Shown in pieces: positions 1-8,969 of a DNA stretch of 64,000 nucleotides; position 1 is the stretch's first letter; each line of letters starts with the position of its first letter. The notes beneath the pieces were generated by a model. It did no database searches. It was not told where the DNA came from and saw only the letters and a program-made list of their open reading frames with translations. The translations under genes were made by a program, and so were the position numbers. The DNA is from Pseudoxanthomonas wuyuanensis (lineage in GTDB: Bacteria > Pseudomonadota > Gammaproteobacteria > Xanthomonadales > Xanthomonadaceae): the NCBI RefSeq assembly GCF_900215535.1, contig NZ_OCND01000006.1:62001-126000 (forward strand), written 5' to 3'.

Positions 1-1
1 G

Positions 2-1501
2 GCGCCGGCGCTGCTGGCGGTCGCGCTGATGCCGCAGATCGACTACCTGCCGCCGGTCAAGCGCGCGGCGGTGGACGCGTTCTTCAACTTTCCGCCCGGC
101 ATGAGTCCGGAACGGGTCAACCGCGAAATCGCGCCCATCCTGCTGCAACGCATGCGTCCGTACATGGACGGCGAAAAAGGCCCGCAGCTGAGCAACTGGT
201 ATCTGAACCTGTGGCCCGGCGGAGGCACGTTGGGCGCGCGCGTGGTCGATCCGGCGGACATTGGCGAACTCGAACGCATTGTCCGCGATGAAATCGTCGT
301 CGGTTTTCCCGATACGCGCGCCTTCGCCAGCGAGGGCGAACTGTTCGGCAGTTTCGGCGGCTCCGCCCGCGCCATCGCCATCCATCTGCAGCATGCCGAC
401 GGCGATGCGCTGACCCAGGCCGCCGAAACCGGACGCCGGTTGCTCAGCGAACGCTTCCCCGGCGCCAATGTGCAGGCCTGGCCCAATGCCGATGCCGGCA
501 CCCCGGAGCTGCGCATCAATGCCGACGACCGGCGCCTGGCCGAAGCGGGCTGGCGGCGGCCGGAGCTGGGCACGGTGGTACGCACGCTCGGCGAAGGGCA
601 ATGGCTGGGCGAACATTTCGATGGCGACCGCCGCTTGCCGATCATCCTGCGCAGCGACCGCGACAACGCCTTCGAGCGGCTCGGCGCCGCGCCGCTGGCG
701 ACGCCGGCCGGCGGCATCCTGAGCCTGGGCGAGCTGGCGCAGGTCGACACCGTGCTGGCGCCCAACCAGGTGCGCCGCATCGATCGCCGCCGCACCGTCA
801 CCCTCACCGTCGACCCGCCCGCGGCGCTGTCGCTGGAGGCGGCGCTGGACATCATCGACAGCGACATCGTCCCGGAGTTGCGCGAATCGCTGCCCGCCGA
901 CGCCGCCATCCGTATCTCCGGCAGCGCCGACCGGCTGGGCGAGGTGGTGCGCAGCATGGCCGGCAATTTCGCGATGGCCCTGCTGGTGCTGTTCCTGCTG
1001 ATGGCGGCGATGTTCCGCTCCCTGCGCGACAGCGCCTTCGTGATGGCGACGTTGCCGATGGCGGTGCTGGGCGGCGTGCTGGGCCTGCACGCGCTGGATC
1101 TGGCCGCCGGCCAGACCCTGGACCTGCTGTCGATGATCGGCTTCATCATGCTGCTTGGCATGGTGATCAACAACGCCATCCTGCTGGTCGCGCAGACGCG
1201 CGAAGCGCAGGCTGCCGGCGCGTCCATCGACGATGCGTTGCGGCAGGCGCTGGAACAGCGCCTGCGTCCGATCCTGATCGCAGCGCTGACCGGCGTATTC
1301 GGCGCGCTGCCGATGGCGATCAATCCCGGTCCCGGCGCCGCGATCTACCGCGGCCTGGCGGCGGTCACCGTCGGCGGCGTGGCGCTGAGCCTGCTGTTCA
1401 CCATCGTGCTGGTGCCGGCGCTGTTGCGGCTGGCCGCGGCGCGGCAACCGGCCGTCGTGGCCGGCGCCGAAACCGGCACCCTGCCCCAATCCGCTTCCTG
1501 A
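2..1501 (+). CDS. RND-family efflux transporter permease, C-terminal part (5' end outside window)
   Basis: The frame is open from the first bases of the window, so the gene begins upstream and only about the last 500 residues are seen. The visible part has a periplasmic porter-like region (about residues 10-310) and then five hydrophobic helices (about 320-480) carrying the RND hallmarks GMVINNAILLV and LRPILIAALTGVFG-ALP. RND permeases are inner-membrane proton antiporters that work with an adaptor and an outer-membrane channel. The adaptor gene follows after 18 bp, the reverse of the usual adaptor-permease order. Substrate class (drugs or metals) cannot be told from the fragment. Confidence 0.9.
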   Translation, partial: APALLAVALMPQIDYLPPVKRAAVDAFFNFPPGMSPERVNREIAPILLQRMRPYMDGEKGPQLSNWYLNLWPGGGTLGARVVDPADIGELERIVRDEIVVGFPDTRAFASEGELFGSFGGSARAIAIHLQHADGDALTQAAETGRRLLSERFPGANVQAWPNADAGTPELRINADDRRLAEAGWRRPELGTVVRTLGEGQWLGEHFDGDRRLPIILRSDRDNAFERLGAAPLATPAGGILSLGELAQVDTVLAPNQVRRIDRRRTVTLTVDPPAALSLEAALDIIDSDIVPELRESLPADAAIRISGSADRLGEVVRSMAGNFAMALLVLFLLMAAMFRSLRDSAFVMATLPMAVLGGVLGLHALDLAAGQTLDLLSMIGFIMLLGMVINNAILLVAQTREAQAAGASIDDALRQALEQRLRPILIAALTGVFGALPMAINPGPGAAIYRGLAAVTVGGVALSLLFTIVLVPALLRLAAARQPAVVAGAETGTLPQSAS

Positions 1502-1519
1502 CGTTGTTGGAGACCCCCC

Positions 1520-2620
1520 ATGCGCATGCTGCCAAAATGCCTGCTTGCCGTTGCCGTAACCACCGCAGCGGCGGCGCTGCTGTTCGACCGCGATGCCGAT
1601 GCCAGCGCCCCGGCCAAACCGCCGGCGCCGCCGGCTGCGATCGTCGATGTGGCTCCGGCGGTCGCCACTTCGTTCGCCCCGCGCCATTGGGCGCCGGGCA
1701 GCGTGATCAGCCGCGACGATGCGCGCGTAGCCAGCGAACAGGGCGGCCGCATCGTCCGCATCGCCGAGGTCGGCACGCGTCTGCGCAGCGGCGATGCGCT
1801 GGCGGTGCTGGACGATACCGCATTGCGCCTGCGCGAACGCGAGGCCGCCGCCAACCTGGGCCGCATCCGTTCGCAACTGGATCTGGCCATCCGCCAGGAA
1901 GCCCGCTATGCGCAATTGGCCGCGCAGCAGAACATCGCCCGCGCCCAGCACGATCAGTTGCAGGCCGACCGCGACATGCTGGCGCAGGAACGCGCCAGCG
2001 CCGAGGCGCTGCTGGCGCAGATCCGCCACCAGCGCAGCCAGATGGTGATCCGCGCGCCGTTCCCTGGCCTGGTCGTCGAGCGCCTGGCGCAGTTGGGCGA
2101 ATACCTGGCGGCCGGCGAGGCGGTCGCGCGGCTGGTCGATACCGACGACCTGGAAGTGCGCGTGCGCGCGCCGGTGGATCTGGCAAAGAACCTGCGGGTC
2201 GGCGGCAACGTGCTGGTGCGGGTGGCCGGTACCGAGTCGGTCAACACGATCAGTGCGCTGGTGCCGGTTGGCGATGAAGCCTCGCGGCAGCTGGAACTGC
2301 GCATCGCCATGGCTTCCCTGCAGTTGCCGGTCGGCACGGCGCTGGAAGTGGGGCTGCCCAGCGCAAGCGAGCGCAACGTGCTGGCGGTACCGCGCGATGC
2401 GGTGATCCTGCGCCGCGAAGGCAGTTTCGTGCTGCGGGTGGACGCAGCCGACAAGGCCGAGCGTATCGCGGTGGAAACCGGCGCCAGCCTGGACGGCCTG
2501 GTCGAAGTGCAAGGCGATCTGCGCGCCGGCGACCGTTTGATCGTGCGCGGCGGCGAGCGCGTGCAACCGGGCCAGACGGTGGCCATCCAGGAGCTGGCGC
2601 AGGCCACCGCGATGCGCTGA
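1520..2620 (+). CDS. RND efflux periplasmic adaptor (HlyD/membrane-fusion family)
   Basis: A protein of 366 residues. It has a hydrophobic N-terminus (about residues 5-22), a split lipoyl/barrel-sandwich domain (GRIVRIAEVGTRLRSGDAL near 75 and IRAPFPGLVVERLAQLGEYL near 175) and an intervening helical hairpin rich in Gln, Arg and Ala. A beta-barrel region follows and the C-terminus carries VQGDLRAGDRLIVRGGERV. Membrane-fusion proteins bridge an RND pump to an outer-membrane factor. The gene is 18 bp downstream of the permease, so the two are probably cotranscribed. No outer-membrane factor gene follows. Confidence 0.9.
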   Translation: MRMLPKCLLAVAVTTAAAALLFDRDADASAPAKPPAPPAAIVDVAPAVATSFAPRHWAPGSVISRDDARVASEQGGRIVRIAEVGTRLRSGDALAVLDDTALRLREREAAANLGRIRSQLDLAIRQEARYAQLAAQQNIARAQHDQLQADRDMLAQERASAEALLAQIRHQRSQMVIRAPFPGLVVERLAQLGEYLAAGEAVARLVDTDDLEVRVRAPVDLAKNLRVGGNVLVRVAGTESVNTISALVPVGDEASRQLELRIAMASLQLPVGTALEVGLPSASERNVLAVPRDAVILRREGSFVLRVDAADKAERIAVETGASLDGLVEVQGDLRAGDRLIVRGGERVQPGQTVAIQELAQATAMR

Positions 2621-2661
2621 TTGCCTGGCAGCTCTCGTCACCATGTTGTGGGAGCGACGTT

Positions 2662-2728
2662 GTAGGAGCGACGTGAGTCGCGATGGGCTTCCACGGTAGA
2701 GCTTCATCGCGACTCACGTCGCTCCTAC
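2662..2728. repeat. REPIN: inverted pair of GTAGGAGCGAC-family REPs (copy 1)
   Basis: GTAGGAGCGACGTGAGTCGC begins at 2662 and its reverse complement ends at 2728, with about 23 bp between. Each arm is a short palindrome (GCGAC-GTGA-GTCGC) headed by GTAG, the form of RAYT-mobilised REPs. A degenerate arm lies just upstream at about 2648. Further copies lie at 18782, 36477, 47182 and 47924. It sits between two same-strand genes and may also work as an mRNA stem-loop. Confidence 0.85.
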
Positions 2729-2792
2729 ATAGGTATCAGGAGCAGAACCGGCGCTTTACCCATTCAGAGGCGAGTGCAGGCACAATCCCGGC

Positions 2793-4673
2793 ATGGTTTC
2801 GACCCACGCCCCCCATGCCGGCAGCGCCCCGCCAGGCGGCAAGCCCAACCTGCGCGAACGCTTCAATGCGATGCGCAACCTGCCGCCGTTCCTCAAACAG
2901 ATCTGGCAGACCAGCCCCGGCCTGACCATCGCCAGCCTGGGCCTGCGCGTGATCCGCGCCTTGCTGCCCATCGTCACCCTGTACATCGGCAAGCTGATCA
3001 TCGACGAGGCGATCCGGCTGGTCGGGCTGGGCCTGGGCTTCCAGTCGCTGGGCGGGGCCTGGCGCAGCGGCCAGCTCAATCCGCTGCTGTGGCTGCTGGT
3101 GCTGGAATTCGCGCTGGCAATCCTGTCGGACCTGCTGGGCCGGCTGGTCAGCTATGCCGATGCGCTGCTGTCGGAACTGTTCACCAACGCCACCAGCATC
3201 CGCCTGATGGAACACGCGGCCACACTGGACCTGGAGGACTTCGAAGACCCCGACCTGCAGGACAAGCTGGACCGCGCACGCCGGCAGACCATGGGCCGGA
3301 TGAACCTGATGAGCATGCTGTTCGGCCAGATGCAGGACGCGATCACCGTGGTCAGCTTTGCCGCCGGCCTGCTGATCTACGCGCCGTGGCTGATCGTGCT
3401 GCTGGCCATCGCGCTGATCCCGGCCTTTGTCGGCGAGGCGCATTTCAACGCCTTGGGTTACTCGCTGAATTTCCAGTGGACGCCCGAGCGCCGCCAGTTG
3501 GAGTACATGCGGCAGATGGGCGCCAGCGTGGAGACGGCCAAGGAGGTGAAGATTTTCAATCTGCACCGCTTCCTGATTTCGCGCTACCGCACGCTGGCCG
3601 ACAAGTTCTTCCTGGCCAACCGTTCGCTGGCGCGCAGGCGCGCGGTCTGGGGGGCGTTGCTGGCGGCGCTGGGCACGCTGGGCTACTACGTGGCCTATGG
3701 CTATATCGCCTGGCGCACCGTCCGCGGGGATTTCAGCATCGGCGATCTGACCTTCCTGGCCGGCAGCTTCCGCCGCCTGCGGCAGTTGCTGGAAGGCCTG
3801 CTGGTGGGGTTTTCGCAGGTCGCCGGACAGGCGCTGTACCTGGACGATCTGTTCTCGTTCTTCGAACTGGAACCGGAGATTACCTCGCCGGAAAACCCGG
3901 TGCCGGTGCCCAGGCCAATGGCGCGCGGCTTCACCTTCGAGAACGTCGGCTTCCGTTATCCCGATGCCGGGCGTTGGGCGGTGCGGCACCTGGATTTCGA
4001 ATTGCGCGCCGGCGAGGTGCTGGCGCTGGTTGGCGAAAACGGCGCCGGCAAGACCACCCTGGTCAAGCTGCTGGCGCGGCTGTACGACCCCGACGAAGGC
4101 CGCATCCTGCTGGACGGCCGCGACCTGCGCGACTACGACATCGACGAGCTGCGCGCCAATATCGGCGTGATCTTCCAGGATTTCGTCCGTTACCACCTGA
4201 CCGCCGGCGAGAACATCGGCGTCGGCCGGATCGAGGCGATGGACGACACCGCACGCATTCGCGAGGCGGCCCGGCGCGCGATGGCCGACGAGGTCATCGC
4301 CTCGCTGCCGATGGGATACGACCAGTTGATAGGCCGCCGCTTCAAGACCGGGGTGGATTTGTCCGGCGGACAATGGCAGAAGATCGCCATCGCTCGCGCC
4401 TATATGCGCGATGCGCAGGTGATGATTCTGGATGAACCCACCGCGGCGCTGGACGCGCGCTCCGAGTTCGAAGTCTTCCAGCGCTTCAAGGAATTGTCGG
4501 ACAATCGCACCGCAGTGCTGATTTCTCACCGGTTTTCCAGCGTGCGCATGGCCGATCGTATCCTTGTACTGAATGAAGGCCGGCTGGAGGCCAGCGGCAC
4601 CCACGAACAACTGCTGGCCGCCGGCGGGCGCTACGCCGAACTGTTCGAACTGCAGGCCGCCGGCTATCGTTGA
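2793..4673 (+). CDS. ABC exporter, fused permease and ATPase
   Basis: A protein of 626 residues in the half-transporter layout. The N-terminal membrane domain spans about residues 30-360 and the nucleotide-binding domain about 376-620. The ATPase shows Walker A GENGAGKTT near 414, the signature LSGGQWQK near 523, Walker B with D-loop MILDEPTAALD near 545 and an H-loop ISHRF near 576. Such proteins act as inner-membrane dimers exporting lipids, peptides or drugs. The substrate cannot be told. A REPIN precedes the gene and the sugar dehydrogenase follows after 21 bp. The N-terminal 30 residues are Pro/Gly rich and the start could be a little downstream. Confidence 0.9.
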   Translation: MVSTHAPHAGSAPPGGKPNLRERFNAMRNLPPFLKQIWQTSPGLTIASLGLRVIRALLPIVTLYIGKLIIDEAIRLVGLGLGFQSLGGAWRSGQLNPLLWLLVLEFALAILSDLLGRLVSYADALLSELFTNATSIRLMEHAATLDLEDFEDPDLQDKLDRARRQTMGRMNLMSMLFGQMQDAITVVSFAAGLLIYAPWLIVLLAIALIPAFVGEAHFNALGYSLNFQWTPERRQLEYMRQMGASVETAKEVKIFNLHRFLISRYRTLADKFFLANRSLARRRAVWGALLAALGTLGYYVAYGYIAWRTVRGDFSIGDLTFLAGSFRRLRQLLEGLLVGFSQVAGQALYLDDLFSFFELEPEITSPENPVPVPRPMARGFTFENVGFRYPDAGRWAVRHLDFELRAGEVLALVGENGAGKTTLVKLLARLYDPDEGRILLDGRDLRDYDIDELRANIGVIFQDFVRYHLTAGENIGVGRIEAMDDTARIREAARRAMADEVIASLPMGYDQLIGRRFKTGVDLSGGQWQKIAIARAYMRDAQVMILDEPTAALDARSEFEVFQRFKELSDNRTAVLISHRFSSVRMADRILVLNEGRLEASGTHEQLLAAGGRYAELFELQAAGYR

Positions 4674-4694
4674 ACCCCCACAGGAGAATTCCCC

Positions 4695-5924
4695 TTGCTT
4701 TCGACATCCGTGCTTTCGACATCCTTGCTGCCGACCCCGCGTCGTCTGGCCCTTGCCATTGCGCTCTCGGTTTCCGTTGCCGCCTGCCAGCCACCCGCCA
4801 ACGGCGAAGCCTCCGCCAATGGCGCCAGCGCCGCCACGGCCAGCGAGCAGTCGCCGCAGGCCCTGGCCAGCAGCGCCGGCCAGTACCAGATCACCGAAGT
4901 CGTCAGCGGACTGGACCATCCGTGGGCCATCGCATTTCTGCCCGACGGCTCATCGCTGATCACCGAGCGCTCCGGCGCGCTGCGCCGTCTGGGCAGCGAC
5001 GGCACGCTGTCGGCGCCGCTGGCCGGCGTGCCTGCGGTTTTCGCCGAAGGCCAGGGCGGCCTGCTGGACGTGGCGGTGGCGCCTGATTTCGCAAGCAGCC
5101 AGCGCATCTACCTGAGCTATGCCGAGCCCGGCGAAAACGGCACCGCCGGCACCGCGGTGGCGATGGCCACGCTGGGCGATGCCGGCCTGAGCGAGGTCAA
5201 GGTGATCTACCAGCAGCAACCGAAGCTGGAAGGCCCCAACCATTTCGGCTCGCGGCTGGTGTTCGACGACCAGGGCCATCTGTTCATCAGCCAGGGCGAG
5301 CGCAACCATCGCCCGACCTCGCAGGAACTGGACAAGCTGCAGGGCAAGCTGGTGCGGCTGAACCTGGACGGCAGCGTGCCGCGCGACAATCCGTTCGTCG
5401 GCCAGGCCGGCGCGCGCCCGGAAATCTGGAGCTACGGCCACCGCAACATGCAGGGCATGGCCATCGATCCGCGCACCGGCAAGCTGTGGCAGAACGAGCA
5501 CGGCCCGCGCGGCGGCGACGAGATCAACCTGCCGCAGCCGGGCAAGAACTACGGCTGGCCGGTCATCACCCACGGCATCAACTATTCCGGCCAACCCATC
5601 CCCGAAGCCGAAGGCCGGGAGAAGCCTGGCATGGAGCAGCCCCACCACGTCTGGGAAAAATCCCCGGGAGTGTCGGGCATGGCCTTCTACACCGGCCGTC
5701 CCGGCACGCCGTGGAACGACAGCCTGTTCATCGGTTCGCTGGCCGAGCGCAACCTGATCCGGCTGAGCCTGGACGGCGACAAAATCGTCGGCGAAGAGCG
5801 CCTGCTCAATGAAATCGGCGAGCGCGTACGCGATGTCCGCATCGGTCCCGACGACCATGTCTATGTGCTGACCGATGAAGTCGACGGCAAGCTGTTCCGC
5901 ATCCAGCCGCCGAAGGCGCCATGA
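4695..5924 (+). CDS. PQQ-dependent aldose sugar dehydrogenase (YliI/Asd type), lipoprotein
   Basis: A protein of 409 residues. A TTG start is chosen because AGGAG lies nine bases upstream at about 4682 and the signal peptide then fits. The N-terminus ends in the lipobox VAAC, followed by a Gly/Ser/Ala-rich linker, so the enzyme is probably anchored in the periplasm. The body is a six-bladed propeller of the soluble glucose dehydrogenase family, with DHPWAIAFLPDG, GHRNMQG and NEHGPRGGDEIN, which line the PQQ/active-site face in the family. These enzymes oxidise aldoses and pass electrons to the respiratory chain. The stop overlaps the next gene by 4 bp. Confidence 0.9.
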   Translation: MLSTSVLSTSLLPTPRRLALAIALSVSVAACQPPANGEASANGASAATASEQSPQALASSAGQYQITEVVSGLDHPWAIAFLPDGSSLITERSGALRRLGSDGTLSAPLAGVPAVFAEGQGGLLDVAVAPDFASSQRIYLSYAEPGENGTAGTAVAMATLGDAGLSEVKVIYQQQPKLEGPNHFGSRLVFDDQGHLFISQGERNHRPTSQELDKLQGKLVRLNLDGSVPRDNPFVGQAGARPEIWSYGHRNMQGMAIDPRTGKLWQNEHGPRGGDEINLPQPGKNYGWPVITHGINYSGQPIPEAEGREKPGMEQPHHVWEKSPGVSGMAFYTGRPGTPWNDSLFIGSLAERNLIRLSLDGDKIVGEERLLNEIGERVRDVRIGPDDHVYVLTDEVDGKLFRIQPPKAP

Positions 5925-6340
5925 AGGGTCGCAAACGCCTTCGGGCAATCGCCTCGCACCGCATGCGGCAGTTTCTACCGGCGGCACTGGCCGTGCTCGC
6001 GGTCGCCGCACTGGCACAGGAAACCGAGGGCTACGCGCAAGCCAAGGCCAAGGCCGACGCCGATGAAGCATCGCTGCCGGCGGCCGAGAAGCAGCAGTTG
6101 GTGGCGGCGCAGGGTCGGTTGCTGGAACAACTGGCCTCGGCCTGCGCCACGCCCCGGCCCGACGTCTCATCGTTCGTGGTGGTGATGGAACTGGACGCCG
6201 AAGGCCGCGTCGTCGGTACCTGGCGCCAGGGCAGCACGCCACTGGCGATCTGCTTCCAGAAAGGCGTCGCCAACCAGACCCTGACGCCGCCGCCACGGGT
6301 GCCGTTCCATACCTCGCTGGAACTGACCTTCACCCCGTAG
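5921..6340 (+). CDS. Small secreted hypothetical protein
   Basis: A protein of 139 residues that starts in an ATGA overlap with the sugar dehydrogenase gene, so it is probably translationally coupled to it. After a basic stretch there is a hydrophobic segment ending in ALA (about residues 15-32), a likely signal peptide; an internal ATG at residue 15 could be the true start. The mature part has two cysteines and a C-terminal region rich in beta strand (VVVMELDAEGRVVGTWRQG) that recalls TonB C-terminal-like or energy-transducer folds. I do not recognise the family. Confidence 0.7.
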   Translation: MKGRKRLRAIASHRMRQFLPAALAVLAVAALAQETEGYAQAKAKADADEASLPAAEKQQLVAAQGRLLEQLASACATPRPDVSSFVVVMELDAEGRVVGTWRQGSTPLAICFQKGVANQTLTPPPRVPFHTSLELTFTP

Positions 6341-6390
6341 GCGCTGCGGCGGCGCCCAACTGCCGTCTTCCGGGAACCCAGGTCGCTGGG

Positions 6391-6408
6391 TCCCGGCCTG
6401 CGCCGGGA
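6391..6408. terminator. Hairpin between convergent genes
   Basis: TCCCGGC-CTGC-GCCGGGA forms a 7-bp stem in the 80-bp gap between the hypothetical gene and the stop of hemN. The surrounding GGGTCCCGGCCTGCGCCGGG text is of the dispersed palindromic type common in proteobacteria. There is no clear U-tract, so it may only insulate transcripts or protect mRNA ends. Confidence 0.4.
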
Positions 6409-6423
6409 TGACGAAGCTGTCAG

Positions 6424-7833
6424 CTAGATCGTCCGCGAATGCCGCACCGGCTGGCCGGGCAGATCCAGGTAGCGGTCGAAGCGCATCGCAATCACCCGCA
6501 GCAGTCCCCTGCCGCGGGCAGTGACCTGGATGCGATCCTGCAGCACCTGCACCAGGCCATCCTGGACCAGCGGCGCCAACGCGTCGATGGCATCGTGGAA
6601 GTAGTCGCCGAACACGATGCCATGCGAACGCTCGACCGGTTCGAACTCGACCTCGCCCAGGCACATCAGCCGCTGGATCACGTCCGCGCGCAGCACATCG
6701 TCGTTGTCCAGCAGCAGTCCGCGCATGATCGGCAGGCGGCCTTCCTCCAGCGCCGCCTGCCAGGCCGGCAGTTCGCGCTGGTTCTGGCAGAAGCTGTCGC
6801 CGACGTGGCTGATTGCGCTGACGCCCAGCCCCAGCAGATCGGTCTGGGCGTGCGTGGTGTAGCCCATGAAATTGCGGTGCAGATCGCCGCGCCGCTGCGC
6901 CACCGCCAAATCGTCCCCCGGCAGCGCGAAATGATCCATGCCGATGTAGCGGTAACCCGCAGCCGACAGCGCCTCCACCGCCAGGCCCAGCAGCGCCAGC
7001 TTCTCCTCGGCGCTGGGCAGGTCCTGCTCTTCGATCTGCCGCTGCGCCCGGAACAGCCGCGGCAGGTGCGCATAGCCGTAGACGGCCAGCCGGTCCGGCC
7101 GCAACGCGATCACCTGCTCCAGCGTGCGCGCAAAGCCGCGCTGCGTCTGCAACGGCAGGCCGTAGATCAGATCGATGTTGACCGAACGCATCTTCTGGTC
7201 CCGGCAGGCGTCGACGATCTCCCGAGTCTGCTCGAGGCTCTGGATGCGGTTGACCGCCAGTTGCACCTGCGGGTCGAAGTCCTGCACGCCCAGGCTGGCG
7301 CGATTGAACCCGGCCCTGGCCAGCACCGCGATGTCGTTGGCGTCGACAAAGCGCGGATCCAGCTCGATCGAAAAATCCCTGCCCGGGTCGTCGCTGAAGG
7401 CGAACAAGCGGCCCAGCTCGGCCACCAGATCCGCCAGCTGCGCCGGCCGCAGGAAGTTCGGCGTGCCGCCGCCCAGATGCAACTGGATGACCTCGCGGCT
7501 GCCGTCGAACAGCGGCGCGACCAGCGCGATTTCGCGCTTCAGCAGCGCCACGTACTCATCGCCCTGCGCCTGGTCGCGGGTGATGCTGCGGTTGCAGCCG
7601 CAATAGAAACACGGGCTGCGGCAGAACGGGACGTGCAGGTACAGCGAAAGCAGCCGCGAAAATGCCCCGACATTGCTGTTGACCGCCGCGCGGACGAAAT
7701 CCTGGGCGGAAAAATCGGCGCTGAAATGCGGCGCCGTCGGGTAGGAGGTGTAACGCGGGCCGGGGCCGTCATAGCGCCGCAGCAGTTCGGCATCGAAAGG
7801 CCAGTCGTGCGGTTTCGGGAGCGGGAGCGTCAT
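6424..7833 (-). CDS. hemN: Oxygen-independent coproporphyrinogen III oxidase
   Basis: A radical SAM enzyme of 469 residues that oxidatively decarboxylates coproporphyrinogen III without oxygen in haem synthesis. It has the substrate-binding start GPGPRYTSYPTAPHF, the cluster motif CRSPCFYC (C-x3-C-x2-C) followed by GC, and LHLGGGTPN, and ends in the HemN C-terminal domain. I place the start at the ATG at 7833, which leaves about 12 residues before the conserved N-terminus as in characterised HemN. The longer TTG reading to 7881 would begin inside the FNR-like box. GGAAG lies about 10 bases before the chosen ATG. Confidence 0.95.
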   Translation of the reverse strand: MTLPLPKPHDWPFDAELLRRYDGPGPRYTSYPTAPHFSADFSAQDFVRAAVNSNVGAFSRLLSLYLHVPFCRSPCFYCGCNRSITRDQAQGDEYVALLKREIALVAPLFDGSREVIQLHLGGGTPNFLRPAQLADLVAELGRLFAFSDDPGRDFSIELDPRFVDANDIAVLARAGFNRASLGVQDFDPQVQLAVNRIQSLEQTREIVDACRDQKMRSVNIDLIYGLPLQTQRGFARTLEQVIALRPDRLAVYGYAHLPRLFRAQRQIEEQDLPSAEEKLALLGLAVEALSAAGYRYIGMDHFALPGDDLAVAQRRGDLHRNFMGYTTHAQTDLLGLGVSAISHVGDSFCQNQRELPAWQAALEEGRLPIMRGLLLDNDDVLRADVIQRLMCLGEVEFEPVERSHGIVFGDYFHDAIDALAPLVQDGLVQVLQDRIQVTARGRGLLRVIAMRFDRYLDLPGQPVRHSRTI

Positions 7834-7867
7834 GGCCGGATCTTCCGCGTCCGTGGCGCAGGCCGCC

Positions 7868-7881
7868 TTGACTTGAATCAA
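7868..7881 (-). promoter_or_regulatory. FNR/Anr-like box upstream of hemN
   Basis: TTGACTTGAATCAA on the plus strand (TTGATTCAAGTCAA read toward hemN) matches 9 of the 10 fixed bases of TTGAT-N4-ATCAA. hemN is a standard FNR/Anr target. The centre is 41.5 bp from the first base of the hemN ATG. Confidence 0.7.
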
Positions 7882-7960
7882 TGCCCGCTCAACGCAGGCC
7901 GCCGCCGCGTTCCCAGGCGACCTCTCTACCGCCGGTCCGGGTCAGGTTGCCGTTGCCACC

Positions 7961-7984
7961 TCCGGACAACAAAGCTTGTCCGGA
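7961..7984 (-). terminator. Perfect hairpin after the omega-amidase gene
   Basis: TCCGGACAA and TTGTCCGGA form a perfect 9-bp stem with a 6-base loop, 20 bp beyond the stop of the omega-amidase gene. There is no strong U-tract. A 3' end stem or Rho-dependent end is likely, and it separates this gene from the hemN promoter. Confidence 0.45.
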
Positions 7985-8004
7985 CCTTTCCCAGCGGCAG
8001 AGCC

Positions 8005-8802
8005 CTACTGCAGTTCGAAGCGATCGGCATCGAGCATCGCCGGGAAATTCTGCCGGTGCGCGGCCAGCGCCTGGGCGGAAATCACCGCGGTGGCGATGCC
8101 CTCCTGCTCCCCCATCTCGGCCAGCGGTTGGCCAAGGAAATCGATCACCGCGCTGTCGCCGGCATAGTCCAGGCGGTTGCCGTCGCGGCCGACCCGGTTG
8201 ACCGCAGCCACGTAGCACAGGTTTTCGATCGCGCGGGCGCGCAGCAACGTCTTCCACGGGTAGGCGCGCGCGGCCGGCCAGTTGGCGACAAACAGCTGCA
8301 GGTCGAAATCCATGCCGCCAGGCCGCTCGACATCGAAACGGTTGCGGCAGAACACCGGAAAGCGCAGGTCGTAGCAGACCTGCGGATTGATCCGCCAGCC
8401 CTTCCATTCCACCGTCAGCCTGTCCCGGCCGGCGGCATAGCGGTGGTGCTCGTTGGCGTAGCGGAACAGGTGGCGCTTGTCGTAATGCCGCAGCTGGCCA
8501 TCGGGCGTGGCCCACAGCAGACGGTTGAACACCCCCTGTGCAGTGCGCAGCTGCACGCTGCCGGTCACCGCCGCACCCAGCAGTTCGGCCTGGGTGCGGA
8601 TCCACGCCACCGTTTCCCCTTCCATGCCTTCGGCCCGGTCGATGGCCTCGTTGCTGAAGCCGCTGGTGAAGGTTTCCGGCAGGATCACCAGATCCGTCTG
8701 CCCGGCCAGCGGCGCGATCAGCCCGCCGTAGTAGTCGCGGTTGCCTTCCGGGTCGTGCCAGCGGGTGGCGCCCTGGACCAGGGAAATTTTCAGGTCTTGC
8801 AT
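8005..8802 (-). CDS. Omega-amidase / carbon-nitrogen hydrolase (YafV/Nit2-like)
   Basis: A cytoplasmic protein of 265 residues in the nitrilase superfamily. The catalytic triad is visible as Glu43 (LPETFTSGF), Lys109 (HYDKRHLF) and Cys143 (QVCYDLRFP). Omega-amidases hydrolyse alpha-ketoglutaramate or alpha-ketosuccinamate made by glutamine or asparagine transaminases. The aminotransferase gene directly upstream on the same strand fits this pathway: one enzyme transaminates 2-oxo acids such as the methionine keto acid at the expense of glutamine, and the other makes the step irreversible. The 167-bp gap between the two genes holds GC-rich hairpins but no other gene. Confidence 0.9.
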   Translation of the reverse strand: MQDLKISLVQGATRWHDPEGNRDYYGGLIAPLAGQTDLVILPETFTSGFSNEAIDRAEGMEGETVAWIRTQAELLGAAVTGSVQLRTAQGVFNRLLWATPDGQLRHYDKRHLFRYANEHHRYAAGRDRLTVEWKGWRINPQVCYDLRFPVFCRNRFDVERPGGMDFDLQLFVANWPAARAYPWKTLLRARAIENLCYVAAVNRVGRDGNRLDYAGDSAVIDFLGQPLAEMGEQEGIATAVISAQALAAHRQNFPAMLDADRFELQ

Positions 8803-8969
8803 CGGAAAGGCCTTTCAGTTCGCAAGTGTTCTGTGTGCGGAAAAACCGCCCGCTGCGCGGGCTGCGAAGCCGGCGGCGATGCCGCCTGCGCATGGCGAAG
8901 AAGACAGCGCCTGTTCTTCGCCCTTGGCAGGTGCCGCAGGCGCGATCTCACGGTTCATCATTTCCTTCT

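Noticed and set aside
2736-4919. A 727-codon open frame antisense to the ABC exporter gene
   Set aside because: It mirrors the exporter in a high-GC genome and has Gln/Arg/Gly-rich text without any domain; the plus-strand gene has full ABC motifs.
7834-7881. TTG start of hemN at 7881
   Set aside because: It would start inside the FNR-like box and add residues absent from characterised HemN; the ATG at 7833 is better placed.
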